From assembly GCA_035539215.1 (NCBI GenBank), contig DATLIX010000091.1, positions 1 to 64,000 on the forward strand: a stretch of DNA of 64,000 nucleotides. Reading direction: 5' to 3'. The first letter of the stretch is position 1; each line of letters opens with the position of its first letter. Both the position numbers and the translations under genes were made by a program. The notes beneath the pieces were generated by a model that saw only the letters and a list, made by a program, of their open reading frames with translations, did no database searches and was not told where the DNA came from. This document shows, one piece after another, positions 1 through 8,216 of the stretch. This DNA comes from Dongia_B sp035539215 (GTDB lineage Bacteria > Pseudomonadota > Alphaproteobacteria > Dongiales > Dongiaceae).

Positions 1-233
1 CGATGGGCATCGAGATGCGCCTGAACCTCGGCCAGAATAGGGACGCCGCCATCTCCTTCGATCCGCAGGCCGTGGTCGATCAAGGGCAGCGCACCCGACG
101 GAAAGGCGACATCGATCACGGCGCCGCGCACCGCCAGCACATGGCCCGTTCCGTCGGCCTCCATGTCGCGTTCCGCGCCGGTCTCTTTGCGAGCCGGACC
201 GGATGAGGTTGCATTGCCTGTTGCCGTGATCAA
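1..233 (-). CDS. atpD: N-type (alternate) F1Fo-ATPase beta subunit, 5' part only
   Basis: The minus-strand frame is open from a TTG at 233 to the window edge. It has a GGAGG 7 nt upstream of the TTG, which decides the start; an internal ATG at 164 is the alternative. After a roughly 30-residue leader comes GHVLAVRGAVIDVAF, the beta-barrel start of F1 beta subunits, then ALPLIDHGLRI. The form of this motif and the leader fit the N-ATPase beta subunit, which is the first gene of the alternate atpDCQRBEFAG operon; housekeeping atpD lies near the end of its operon behind atpA and atpG. The subunit hydrolyses or makes ATP at the membrane, and N-ATPases are thought to pump Na+ or H+ outward. Its place beside pta-ackA and ADI genes fits ATP-driven ion pumping without oxygen. 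Only 77 codons are visible, so N-type rather than F-type is an inference. Confidence 0.72.
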   Translation of the reverse strand, partial: MITATGNATSSGPARKETGAERDMEADGTGHVLAVRGAVIDVAFPSGALPLIDHGLRIEGDGGVPILAEVQAHLDAH

Positions 234-293
234 TTCATTCCTCCAGAAGGGAGGTTGGGAACCTGACGGGATGTCCGACCGGCCACCCCACTA

Positions 294-338
294 GGCCGGC
301 TCAAGATGGGCCGGCTCAAGACGGGCCGCTTCAAGACT
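294..338. repeat. Three tandem 15-bp repeats in the atpD/amidohydrolase gap
   Basis: Units at 294-308, 309-323 and 324-338 read GGCCGGCTCAAGATG, GGCCGGCTCAAGACG and GGCCGCTTCAAGACT. They lie in the 284-bp divergent gap (234-517) between atpD and the amidohydrolase. No FNR box or clear promoter was found in this gap. Confidence 0.8.
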
Positions 339-517
339 GTCGTCCCATCACCATAGCGCCGCCTGGCGCGTTTGGCACTGGACAGCGGTGTCGCACTGCA
401 AAAACACGCCAAAATGGCTAGAACGGGACGTGGGGCATCCTCCCTTGCTGGACCCAAGCATCCCCGTTCAGATATCACTGGCAGATCTCCCGATCGGCGG
501 AGCACCGGAGACGACAG

Positions 518-1765
518 ATGCAAGCGAAAAGGCAGGACCGGATTTTCCGGAATATACGGATGATCGACGGGACCCCCGTCGAGCTGCTTTGCCGTGACGG
601 CCGGATCGCCGCCATCGAACCACAGCCGCAAGGCGGGACAGCCGGCACAGGGGACGGCTTCACCCCGACCGGTGTGGCGGTGCATGACGGCGGCAACCGA
701 CTGCTGCTGCCGCCTCTGGTGGAAAGCCATATTCATCTCGATAAGACGCTCTGGGGACAAGCTTGGCGGCCGAATAGCGGGGGACCACGTCTTAAGGATT
801 ACATCAGCAACGAGCGGCGAATCTTGCGCGAGATCAAGGAACCGGTCGGCTCCCGCGCGGCTGCCCTGCTGGAACATTGCCTCGCTTTGGGCTCCTTGAA
901 GATGCGTTCACATATCGATATCGACCCCGAAATCGGCTTGCATCATGCGGAAGCACTGCTGGAACTCCGGGAACGCTATCGGAACCTGGTCGATCTCGAC
1001 TTCGTCGCCTTCCCGCAAAGCGGCCTGCTGCACGCTCCAGGTACAGCCGAGTTGATGGAGCAGGCAATTGAGATGGGCGTCGAGACGATCGGCGGGTTGG
1101 ATCCGGCCGGGATCGATCACGACCCGATCGGGCATCTGCGCCTGATCTTCGATCTCGCCGCCAAGCATGGCTGCGGCATCGACATTCATCTCCATGACGC
1201 AGGGGAACTCGGCCTCTGGCAGATCGACCGCATTGCGGACTTCACCGCGGCATCGGGCCTCGCCGGCAAGGTAATGGTCAGCCACGCTTATTGCCTGGGG
1301 GCGGTCCCCACTGCCCAGATCGAGGTGCTGGGACAGCGCCTGGCGGCGCTGGATATCTCCCTGATGACCACGGCGCCATCCGACACCACCCTGCCGCCGG
1401 TCGACTTTCTGCAGCAGCTCGGCGTCAATATCTGCTGCGGTTCCGACAACATCCGCGATGCCTGGGCGCCTTTCGGCACCGGCGACATGCTGGAGCGCGC
1501 CCTGTTCCTGGCCTTGCGTCTCGATTGGAGCAAGGATACGGAAATTGCCGCCGCCTTCGACTGCGTCAGCCAGAATGGGGCGCATGCCTTGGGTCTCGAC
1601 AGCCAGGATCGCTATGGCCTGGCACCGGGCTGCCCTGCCGACTTCGTGCTGGTCGACGCCGAGACCCTGGGCGACGCCATCGCCAGGCGGCCGCATGCGC
1701 GCACCATCGTGCGCGGGGGCACCGTCATCGCCGAAGACGGCAGCCTAATCCGATCGCAGCGGTGA
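518..1765 (+). CDS. Amidohydrolase, cytosine deaminase-like
   Basis: A 415-residue metal-dependent amidohydrolase of the cytosine deaminase/AtzC-like group, presumably cytosolic. Visible motifs in order are the metal site VESHIHLDKT near residue 68, SHIDID near 130, HLHDAGELG near 229, SHAYCLG near 256 and the metal-ligand segment GSDNIRDAW near 308. The C-terminal ADFVLVDAETL strand closes the composite beta sandwich. Where bacterial CodA has a catalytic Glu (HCDE), this protein appears to carry Asp (HLHD), so cytosine itself may not be the substrate. The start at 518 has GGAG about 8 nt upstream. The gene is divergent from atpD and its 3' end overlaps the convergent membrane-protein gene by 21 bp. 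The substrate is unknown; a ring deaminase or N-substituted amide hydrolase is possible. Confidence 0.75.
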   Translation: MQAKRQDRIFRNIRMIDGTPVELLCRDGRIAAIEPQPQGGTAGTGDGFTPTGVAVHDGGNRLLLPPLVESHIHLDKTLWGQAWRPNSGGPRLKDYISNERRILREIKEPVGSRAAALLEHCLALGSLKMRSHIDIDPEIGLHHAEALLELRERYRNLVDLDFVAFPQSGLLHAPGTAELMEQAIEMGVETIGGLDPAGIDHDPIGHLRLIFDLAAKHGCGIDIHLHDAGELGLWQIDRIADFTAASGLAGKVMVSHAYCLGAVPTAQIEVLGQRLAALDISLMTTAPSDTTLPPVDFLQQLGVNICCGSDNIRDAWAPFGTGDMLERALFLALRLDWSKDTEIAAAFDCVSQNGAHALGLDSQDRYGLAPGCPADFVLVDAETLGDAIARRPHARTIVRGGTVIAEDGSLIRSQR

Positions 1766-2437
1766 AGCCTTCCCGGGGCGCAGATTATCGACAAGGATAT
1801 GGCCGCTGATCAGCAGGACCCAGATCGGAAAGACGAAGAGCGTCCAGCGGAAATAGCCGCTCCCCACCAGCAGGAACAGGGCTCCGGCATAACCCGCTAT
1901 GGCGATCCAGCGGGCGGCGATCTTCGTGTAAAGCGCCAGTGTCGACGCGGTGATCATGAAAACCGCCGCCATGCGGAAGGCATAGACATGCATCAGATAG
2001 AACGTGAAAGCGCGGGCAAAGGCGAAGGCTGCCGTACCGGTCGCGCCGGGCCAATCGCCATAGGCCAGGATCAGGCCGCCTCCGGCCGCCGCGGCAACGA
2101 ACAGCATGCCAAGAAAGAGCAGCCCGCTGCCGAGAAAGACCGTCGCGACCAGGCGGTCCTCCTTGGCACCCAAGCGGTCGCGCAGAACGCCGATGAACCA
2201 CAGAAACGCTATGCCGGCAAAGGGAATGAGGTTCAGGGCGAGCGAAACGGCCCCGGCATTGGCCAGCAACCAAACGCCGGTATCGCGCGGATCGTCCGGG
2301 CTCGCGCCCTGTAGGATCCAAAGGCTGGTCAGCAGAAGCACCGAGAAGATACAGCCCGCCAAAGCGGCCGCCCGCGGCGTTCGCAAGGCAGAAGCCACAG
2401 CCGGAGGTCGCGTTTCGCTGGCAGTTGGCGGCGGCAC
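1745..2437 (-). CDS. Polytopic membrane protein of unknown function
   Basis: A 230-residue hydrophobic protein with about six membrane spans, for example near residues 22-42, 55-83, 94-120, 130-155, 165-185 and 190-215, and a short basic C-terminus. I do not recognise a named family or catalytic motif. The GTG start at 2437 is preceded by a GAGAGGAAAGAG-type purine stretch. The gene follows the ackA operon on the same strand after a hairpin, so it may be transcribed separately, and its 3' end overlaps the amidohydrolase gene tail to tail. Function is not assignable from sequence. Confidence 0.6.
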   Translation of the reverse strand: MPPPTASETRPPAVASALRTPRAAALAGCIFSVLLLTSLWILQGASPDDPRDTGVWLLANAGAVSLALNLIPFAGIAFLWFIGVLRDRLGAKEDRLVATVFLGSGLLFLGMLFVAAAAGGGLILAYGDWPGATGTAAFAFARAFTFYLMHVYAFRMAAVFMITASTLALYTKIAARWIAIAGYAGALFLLVGSGYFRWTLFVFPIWVLLISGHILVDNLRPGKASPLRSD

Positions 2438-2543
2438 CCTGCTCTTTCCTCTCCCTGGAGCCGGATGCCGTCAGCTGGAATCGCCTGGGCGATCCAGTTG
2501 ACCGCTGAATCCGTCTCTCTTCAAAATGATAACGGGCGATTCA

Positions 2544-2581
2544 GCTTCCAGGTTGAAGCCTCCCTGCTTCAGCCTGGAAGC
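2544..2581 (-). terminator. Stem-loop downstream of ackA
   Basis: Arms 2544-2559 and 2566-2581 form a 16-bp stem with a single G-U type mismatch and a 6-nt loop. It lies 9 bp past the ackA stop, where a transcript end is expected. There is no T tract, so it could act as an RNA-stabilising or Rho-assisted end rather than a classic intrinsic terminator. Confidence 0.55.
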
Positions 2582-2589
2582 ATCGCACT

Positions 2590-3768
2590 CTAGCCCATCT
2601 TCAAGGTAGCGGCGACGTGATGGGCAATCATGTATTCCTCATCGGTCGGAACGACCCAGGCTTCGACCCCCGACGGATCGCCGCTGATCCTGCCGCCACC
2701 GGCCGCATTGCGCCCGGTATCGAGATCCAGGCCGAGCCAACTGCAGCCCTCCGCGACGGCAAGCCGCGTGGCAGAATCGTTCTCGCCAATTCCGGCGGTG
2801 AAGACCAAGCCATCCAGCCCGCCCAAAGCCGCCGTCAGGGAACCGATCTCGCGGATGATGCGATAGACGAATAGATCGATCGCTTCCTTGGCCGTCGGCG
2901 CGTCCGATTGGCGCAACTGCCGCATATCCGAGGAAATGCCCGACACGCCGAGCAGGCCACTCTTGCGATAGATCAGATCCTCAATGGCACGGCTATCCAT
3001 CTTACGCTCATCCATCAGATACACCAGAACACCGGGATCGATCGTGCCGCAACGCGTTCCCATCATCAGGCCGTCGACGGCGGTGAAGCCCATCGTGCTG
3101 GCAACGCTGCGTCCTTCGTGAATCGCGCAAAGGCTGGCACCGTTGCCGAGATGAGCGACGATGAGACGCTTGCCTGCAAGCCCCGGTGCGAGCACCCGCA
3201 GCCGTGAAACGACGAACTCGTAGGAAAGGCCGTGAAAGCCATATCTGCGGACACCGGCTTGCGTCAGGTCACGTGGCAGGGCGAAAGATCGCGCGACCAG
3301 GTTCTGGCTATGATGAAAGGCGGTGTCGAAGCAGGCCACCTGCGGTAGATGCGGCGCGGCCTCCGCGATGATCTGCATCGGCGCCAGATTGTGCGGCTGG
3401 TGCAGCGGGGCCAGCGGAATGAGCTTCGCGAGAGCCGCGAGCACCTTGTCGTCGACCACGGCCGGCGCGATGAAATCGATACCGCCGTGGACCACCCGAT
3501 GCCCGACGGCGCTAAGCGCCTGGCCGTGGAGGAGCTCCATTTCCAGTTTCAGGATTTCCTTCGTCGCCGCCTCGTGGTCGAGCTGCGCGGCCTCCCAGCT
3601 GCGCTCGATGACCGTCTTGCCCGCAACATCCTTAACCTTCAATCGAGGCGCCAGATCGATCTGCTCGATCTGGCCATGAAACAGCAGTACGGGTTTCGCC
3701 TCAAATTCATAAAGGGCGAATTTGATGCTGGAGGAACCGGAATTGAGGACGGCAATGCAGCCTGTCAT
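2590..3768 (-). CDS. ackA: Acetate kinase
   Basis: Catalyses acetyl phosphate + ADP to acetate + ATP in the cytosol (reversible), the ATP-yielding step after Pta. The N-terminal phosphate loop VLNSGSSSIKF, the HRVVHGG segment, CFDTAFH, YGFHGLSYE, HLGNGASLCAI, MGFTAVDGLMMGTRCG and FTAGIGEN are all present in the order expected for the acetate/propionate kinase family. From the ATG at 3768 it has 392 residues, the usual length; a GTG at 3795 would add nine residues, but family alignment favours 3768. It is last in the minus-strand cluster DUF3141-pta-fabI-ackA. An FNR-type box upstream of the first gene suggests induction at low oxygen. Confidence 0.95.
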   Translation of the reverse strand: MTGCIAVLNSGSSSIKFALYEFEAKPVLLFHGQIEQIDLAPRLKVKDVAGKTVIERSWEAAQLDHEAATKEILKLEMELLHGQALSAVGHRVVHGGIDFIAPAVVDDKVLAALAKLIPLAPLHQPHNLAPMQIIAEAAPHLPQVACFDTAFHHSQNLVARSFALPRDLTQAGVRRYGFHGLSYEFVVSRLRVLAPGLAGKRLIVAHLGNGASLCAIHEGRSVASTMGFTAVDGLMMGTRCGTIDPGVLVYLMDERKMDSRAIEDLIYRKSGLLGVSGISSDMRQLRQSDAPTAKEAIDLFVYRIIREIGSLTAALGGLDGLVFTAGIGENDSATRLAVAEGCSWLGLDLDTGRNAAGGGRISGDPSGVEAWVVPTDEEYMIAHHVAATLKMG

Positions 3769-3860
3769 GACTGAACTTTCTGCGAATCTGATCACGGCGC
3801 CTTACCGGCCGCGCATAGCAGGTGAGAGCAATGGTTTCTGATCTCTTTCAGCCGCCCCTT

Positions 3861-4646
3861 CTAGGCGACGATGCTTGCACCGCCATCCACATAGACGGTG
3901 CCGCCGGTCAGCCGGCGTGCGAAAGGTGTCGCGAGATAGGCACAGGTGAAACCGACATCCATGATGTCGATCAGTTCGCCAAGAGGTGCCTTCTGCGATG
4001 CCTCGTGCAGCAATGTCTCGAAATTCTTCAAGCCTGACGCCGCCCGCGTCTTCAAGGGGCCCGGCGAAATCGCATGGACGCGAATACCGGAAGGCCCCAA
4101 TTCATAGGCCAGATAGCGGCAGGTCGCCTCCAAGGCAGCTTTGACCGGACCCATCACGTTATAGTTCGGGACAACGCGATCCGCACCGTAATAGCTCATG
4201 GCAAACATGGCGCCGCCGTCCGTCATCAGGGGCGCTGCCAGCTTGGCCATGCGGATAAAGGAATGACAGGAGATATCCATTGCCTTGGCGAAGCCTTCGG
4301 CCGAGCAATTGAGCAAGCCGTCCTGCAGGTCTTCCTTCGGCGCGAAGGCGATGGAATGAACGAGGATGTCGAGCTTGCCCCAGGTCTGGGTGACCGTCTC
4401 AAAAATCGCTTCCAGCTGCCCCGGTATCGCCACATCCAGCGGCCCGGTGATCGCCGCCCCCAATTCGACCGCCAGAGGTTCGACATGAGGCCGCGCCTTG
4501 TCGTTGAGCCAGCTGACGGCCAGCTCCGCCCCGGCCATTCGAAACGCCTTGGCACAGCCATAGGCAATCGACTGGTCATTGGCGATGCCGATGACGAGTG
4601 CCTTCTTGCCTGCCAGAACCGGATTGATCGTCTCTGTCATCATCAT
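3861..4646 (-). CDS. fabI: Enoyl-ACP reductase FabI
   Basis: NADH-dependent reduction of trans-2-enoyl-ACP in fatty acid synthesis, cytosolic. The 261-residue protein has the FabI-type Rossmann start (ALVIGIANDQSIAYG), LDILVHSIAFAPKED, and the active-site series SYYGADRVVPNYNVMG followed by PVKAALE, which supplies the Tyr-x6-Lys pair. It ends with AISPGPLKTRAASG and the Rossmann-domain end GGTVYVDGGAS. It sits between pta and ackA, an order seen in other proteobacterial acetate-overflow operons. It may be a second, stress-linked copy rather than the housekeeping FabI; other copies cannot be seen in this window. Confidence 0.92.
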   Translation of the reverse strand: MMMTETINPVLAGKKALVIGIANDQSIAYGCAKAFRMAGAELAVSWLNDKARPHVEPLAVELGAAITGPLDVAIPGQLEAIFETVTQTWGKLDILVHSIAFAPKEDLQDGLLNCSAEGFAKAMDISCHSFIRMAKLAAPLMTDGGAMFAMSYYGADRVVPNYNVMGPVKAALEATCRYLAYELGPSGIRVHAISPGPLKTRAASGLKNFETLLHEASQKAPLGELIDIMDVGFTCAYLATPFARRLTGGTVYVDGGASIVA

Positions 4647-4667
4647 CCCTTATCAGCAACAATTTCT

Positions 4668-5630
4668 TCAACGAATGGCGGTGACCTGTCCGGTCCGGCG
4701 GGCCGCGGCGAGACAGCAGGCGACGGCGCAGGAAGCCAGCCGGGTCAGCAATGAATCGGCCCGGCTGGTCAGGATGATCGGCACCTTGGCACCAAGCACG
4801 ATGCCCGCCGCATCGGCGCCGGTGAGGAAAGACAGGCTCTTCGCCAGCATGTTGCCGGCCTCGAGATCCGGCACCACCAGCAGGTTGGCACGCCCCGCCA
4901 CCGGCGAGACGATATGCTTGATCGCGGCCGCCTCGGGGCTGATGGCATTGTCCAGCGCCAGCGGACCATCGACCAAGGCGCCGGTGATCTGGCCGCGATC
5001 GGCCATCTTGCATAGGGCCGCCGCGTCGATGGTCGAGGGCACCTTGGATGTCACCGTCTCCATCGCGCTCAGGATCGCCACCCGGACTTCAGGCACCCCC
5101 ATCGCGCGGGCAAGATCGATGGCATTCTGGACGATGTCCACCTTTTCCTCCAGCGTCGGGGCGATATTCACCGCCGCATCGGTGATGATCAGCGCCTCCG
5201 CATGGCCCGGTACATCCATGATGAAGCAATGGCTGATGCGGCGCTCGGTGCGGATGCCGGTTTCCCGCGCCACCACCGCCCCCATGACCTCGTCGGTATG
5301 CAGACTGCCTTTCATCAAAGCCTCGGCCCGGCCGGCACGCACCAGCTCCACCGCCTTCGCCGCGGAATCGTGACTATGGGCGGAATCGACGAGCTCGAAG
5401 GCGGCGATATCAAGATTGGCCCGCTTTGCAACCTCGCGGATGCGCGCCCCTGGCCCCACCAGGATCGGCTGAATGAGATGCAGTTTTACCGCCTCCACGG
5501 CGCTTTCCAGCGAAACCTCATCGCAAGGGTGAACAACCGCCGTCTTCACCGGTGACAGCTGCTGCGCCATCCTGATCAGATAGTTATACTTGTCGTGACG
5601 CGCCGGCTTGGCAACCGCAGCATCATGCAT
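4668..5630 (-). CDS. pta: Phosphate acetyltransferase (short Pta/Ptb-type)
   Basis: Interconverts acetyl-CoA and acetyl phosphate, feeding AckA. The 320-residue protein has only the PTA_PTB catalytic domain: LMKGSLHTDEVM, RISHCFIMDVPGH, ITDAAVNIAPTLEEK, SAMETVTSKVPST, GALVDGPLALDNAISPEAA and LLVVPDLEAGNML. It lacks the MaoC-like N-terminal domain often fused to this type, and the DRTGG domain of long Pta. The ATG at 5630 has GGAGG about 7 nt upstream; a TTG at 5636 is possible. It overlaps the DUF3141 stop by 8 bp, implying translational coupling. Phosphate butyryltransferase activity cannot be excluded, but the ackA partner favours acetate. Confidence 0.88.
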   Translation of the reverse strand: MHDAAVAKPARHDKYNYLIRMAQQLSPVKTAVVHPCDEVSLESAVEAVKLHLIQPILVGPGARIREVAKRANLDIAAFELVDSAHSHDSAAKAVELVRAGRAEALMKGSLHTDEVMGAVVARETGIRTERRISHCFIMDVPGHAEALIITDAAVNIAPTLEEKVDIVQNAIDLARAMGVPEVRVAILSAMETVTSKVPSTIDAAALCKMADRGQITGALVDGPLALDNAISPEAAAIKHIVSPVAGRANLLVVPDLEAGNMLAKSLSFLTGADAAGIVLGAKVPIILTSRADSLLTRLASCAVACCLAAARRTGQVTAIR

Positions 5631-7893
5631 GAGCAACCTCCCCCGTCTTCAGCTCGCCGGCCTCGATTTCGCTTGTCGCGCTCTCGGCTGTCTCACTCTC
5701 GGTTGTCTCGCGCGCGCCGGCTACCGCCTTGCTCGCCGCCACCTCATTTGCCGGTACCTTGCCTGCCGCCGCCTCATCGAGATCCAACCCGAACAGGCGG
5801 TCGATCCGCGCCAGGCGCACGGCACTTTCAGCCGGAAGCGCCCCCCGCGCCGTCACCACGCGGTGAATAATTTCGCGCGCCGTGCTGCGGTCCTTCTTCG
5901 TCTCGGGCAGCAGGCTCCGGATCGCTTCCACCGCCCGTTCCTCGTCGGCCTGCAACAGCAGATACTGCTCCTTGATCAATTCCTTCGCTGTTGCCCAGTC
6001 CATGCGGGATCGCGCCGGCTGCGCGGCACGCACCGCCTTCAGGGCCGCAAAACCGCGCTCATCGACGCTGCCGCCCGGCAGGCGAATATAGATGATGGCG
6101 CGCAGCAGCGCGGCCACGGTCCCGCCCGCCTCAAAGCGTTCCTCCAGAGAAGCGCGCAGCCGCGCCGCGGCGGCCTCGCGCTGCAAGTCCCGCTCGATCA
6201 GCCGTCCGCCATCCGCCGCATGATCGCCGGCGGCATGTTCGCCCAACCCCACCATGGCCCGTAACAAAGGCGACCCATAGGTCGTCAGGAAAGCCGTCTC
6301 GGTTGCCCAATCCCGCATCTGCTGAAAGGCCTCCCAGCTCTCTTCGATCCAGTGCGATGCCGCCGCTTCCACCGTCGTCAGGGGATTTTCGGCGGAGGCC
6401 GGTTGGCGTGCGGCGCGAACCGCTTCCGCCAGTTTTTCGATCGGCTGCATCCAGGGGTTCCGATCGGAAAACATCGCAAAGCGCAGGCGATTGGGATGCA
6501 TGGCCCGCATCGCTTCGGCGCTCTGTTCCGTGACGGCCGTCCGTATGGCCGGTGCCAGGAACGTCTCATACAGGCTGCGGTTGACCTCGGAAAGCCGGGC
6601 CACCGTGGCAAAATAGGGATTGTCGTCTTCCTGTCCGCAGATCGCACGGACGTCGTCCAGCTTGCGATGTTCCAGCTGCAGGAGATAGCGGCCCTGGATC
6701 AAGGCGGCATTCTCGGTATCTTCATCGACCTCGGTGATCACCGCCTCGAAAAGGCCGGGCGGCATCATATCGATGAGATCCATGCAGTTGACGAATTCAC
6801 CATGTTCACGGCTGGCGACTTTACCGGACACGAAAATGCCGAGATGACCGATATTCTGATGCAGACAGTAGACGATGGTCTGCCCGGCCGCGACGATATC
6901 CTCATCCTCGGCATAGAGATCGGTGATCCAGCCCAGCGCCTGGGGCGGCGGCGATTTGATGTTCCGCAGGTCGATCCGCACGCCATCCGTGGTCCGGATA
7001 TTGCCGGCTGTGAGTTTGTTGCCGACAAACAGATTATCGGCGATCCACTGCATCTCTGCCGCATTCAGCAGGACGGGGCTACCCCACCAGGTCTCGAAAT
7101 CAAGAAAACGGGCCGTCTCGGTATCGACCTTCGAATAGACATTATAGATTTTCTGCCAATAGGTATTACCCGGATTCAGCAGCTCGAAATTGGAGACCAG
7201 GTTGGCGCCGTCGAATATCCCCTTGCCGAGATCGCCGGCAAGCGTCGTCAGCCAGGTACCGCCAAGAACGCCGCCGAGATAACGCAGCGGATTCTTGCCG
7301 CGATGTCCCTGCCAATAAGAGAGCGGCGAGCCCGCCAGCAAGATCGGCCCCGCCAAATCCGGATTGAGCGCCGCCATCATGGCGATCTGCCAGCCGGCCT
7401 GGCAGTTGGCGATGATGATCGGCTTGCCGTTGGTCCCGGGATGCAAAGCCGCAACCTCCTCGATGAAGGCGGCTTCGGCACGACAGACGTCCTCGATCGT
7501 CTGTCCGGGAACCGGCTGGGGAAGAAAACCGATGAAGTAGCAGGGATGCCCGGCCGCCAGTGCAACGCCGATCTCGCTCTCCTGCTTCATGCCGCCGATG
7601 CCCGGACCATGACCGGCGCGCGGATCGACGACGACGATAGGCGGCTTGGCCGGATCGATCTCGACACCGGCCGGCGGCAGGACGCGTATCAGACCGTAAT
7701 TGACCGGACGCGGCAGATGGCGCCCGTCACGCACGACTTCCAGATCGAACTTAAGGACATGCGGCGCGGTCCGGGCGTTGTGTTCGAAATAGATGTTGCC
7801 GCGTTGGCGCAGCGTATCGAGACAGAGTATCGTGCGCTGCCAAGCATCGACGAGATAGTCCTGGACAGGGTTGAGGCCAACTGACGTCGACAT
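5623..7893 (-). CDS. DUF3141 protein (PHA synthase-like alpha/beta hydrolase)
   Basis: A 756-residue DUF3141 protein. The alpha/beta-hydrolase part covers about residues 70-350: PIVVVDPRAGHGPGIGG, then the nucleophile elbow IIIANCQAGWQ (Cys in place of Ser, as in PHA synthases), and later LHQNIGHLGIFVSGKV, which supplies the His. The C-terminal half is helical and ends in a low-complexity Ala/Glu/Thr tail (last about 45 residues). The ATG at 7893 has a strong GGAGGAG; a longer frame from 7950 is less likely. It is the first gene of the operon with pta, fabI and ackA, behind an FNR-type box at 8011-8024. The reaction is unknown; a role with acyl-CoA or polyhydroxybutyrate-derived substrates is inference. 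Confidence 0.82.
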   Translation of the reverse strand: MSTSVGLNPVQDYLVDAWQRTILCLDTLRQRGNIYFEHNARTAPHVLKFDLEVVRDGRHLPRPVNYGLIRVLPPAGVEIDPAKPPIVVVDPRAGHGPGIGGMKQESEIGVALAAGHPCYFIGFLPQPVPGQTIEDVCRAEAAFIEEVAALHPGTNGKPIIIANCQAGWQIAMMAALNPDLAGPILLAGSPLSYWQGHRGKNPLRYLGGVLGGTWLTTLAGDLGKGIFDGANLVSNFELLNPGNTYWQKIYNVYSKVDTETARFLDFETWWGSPVLLNAAEMQWIADNLFVGNKLTAGNIRTTDGVRIDLRNIKSPPPQALGWITDLYAEDEDIVAAGQTIVYCLHQNIGHLGIFVSGKVASREHGEFVNCMDLIDMMPPGLFEAVITEVDEDTENAALIQGRYLLQLEHRKLDDVRAICGQEDDNPYFATVARLSEVNRSLYETFLAPAIRTAVTEQSAEAMRAMHPNRLRFAMFSDRNPWMQPIEKLAEAVRAARQPASAENPLTTVEAAASHWIEESWEAFQQMRDWATETAFLTTYGSPLLRAMVGLGEHAAGDHAADGGRLIERDLQREAAAARLRASLEERFEAGGTVAALLRAIIYIRLPGGSVDERGFAALKAVRAAQPARSRMDWATAKELIKEQYLLLQADEERAVEAIRSLLPETKKDRSTAREIIHRVVTARGALPAESAVRLARIDRLFGLDLDEAAAGKVPANEVAASKAVAGARETTESETAESATSEIEAGELKTGEVAHA

Positions 7894-8010
7894 ATGCGGC
7901 TCTCCTCCGGTTTTCGGATCACGATGCCCCGCACATCGTCTGTATGCCAATCTCGTTATAAAACCTTGTTTTTATCGAAGCCAAACTAGGAGATCATCCG
8001 GCGGGTCGTC

Positions 8011-8024
8011 TTGACGCAAATCAA
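8011..8024 (-). promoter_or_regulatory. FNR/Anr-type box upstream of DUF3141-pta-fabI-ackA
   Basis: TTGACGCAAATCAA matches TTGAT-N4-ATCAA at nine of ten positions. Its centre lies 124 bp upstream of the 7893 ATG. An activator at -41.5 would put the transcript start near 7976, with a weak -10 (TAGTTT on the minus strand) near 7983-7988. The rest of the gap up to 8216 shows no gene. Confidence 0.75.
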
Positions 8025-8216
8025 TTCCCCGTCCGGCGCGCGATGACGGCCTCTTCCCCATATGCCAACTTCTTCTTGGGCTTTATCGAGCAAAAGAATT
8101 GCACAGCCTGTTGTCGCTGGCAATCACCGAGCCGCCACCGCTTTTTACCAAATCATGACATGGTCAAGGATTTGTCATATAGCGGCCGCAGGTCCAACGC
8201 ACCCGGCTGCCGATAA

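Noticed and set aside
3..206. Plus-strand open frame of 67 codons at the left edge
   Set aside because: It is antisense to the atpD N-terminus, which has clear F1 beta motifs and a ribosome site.
294..338. Repeat array considered as CRISPR-like
   Set aside because: Units are directly adjacent with no spacers, and no cas gene is present; the same applies to 24212-24254 and 59168-59215.
397..411. Sigma-54-like TGGC...TTGCA on the minus strand before atpD
   Set aside because: The GG to GC spacing is 9 instead of the required 10, and no enhancer-type site was seen.
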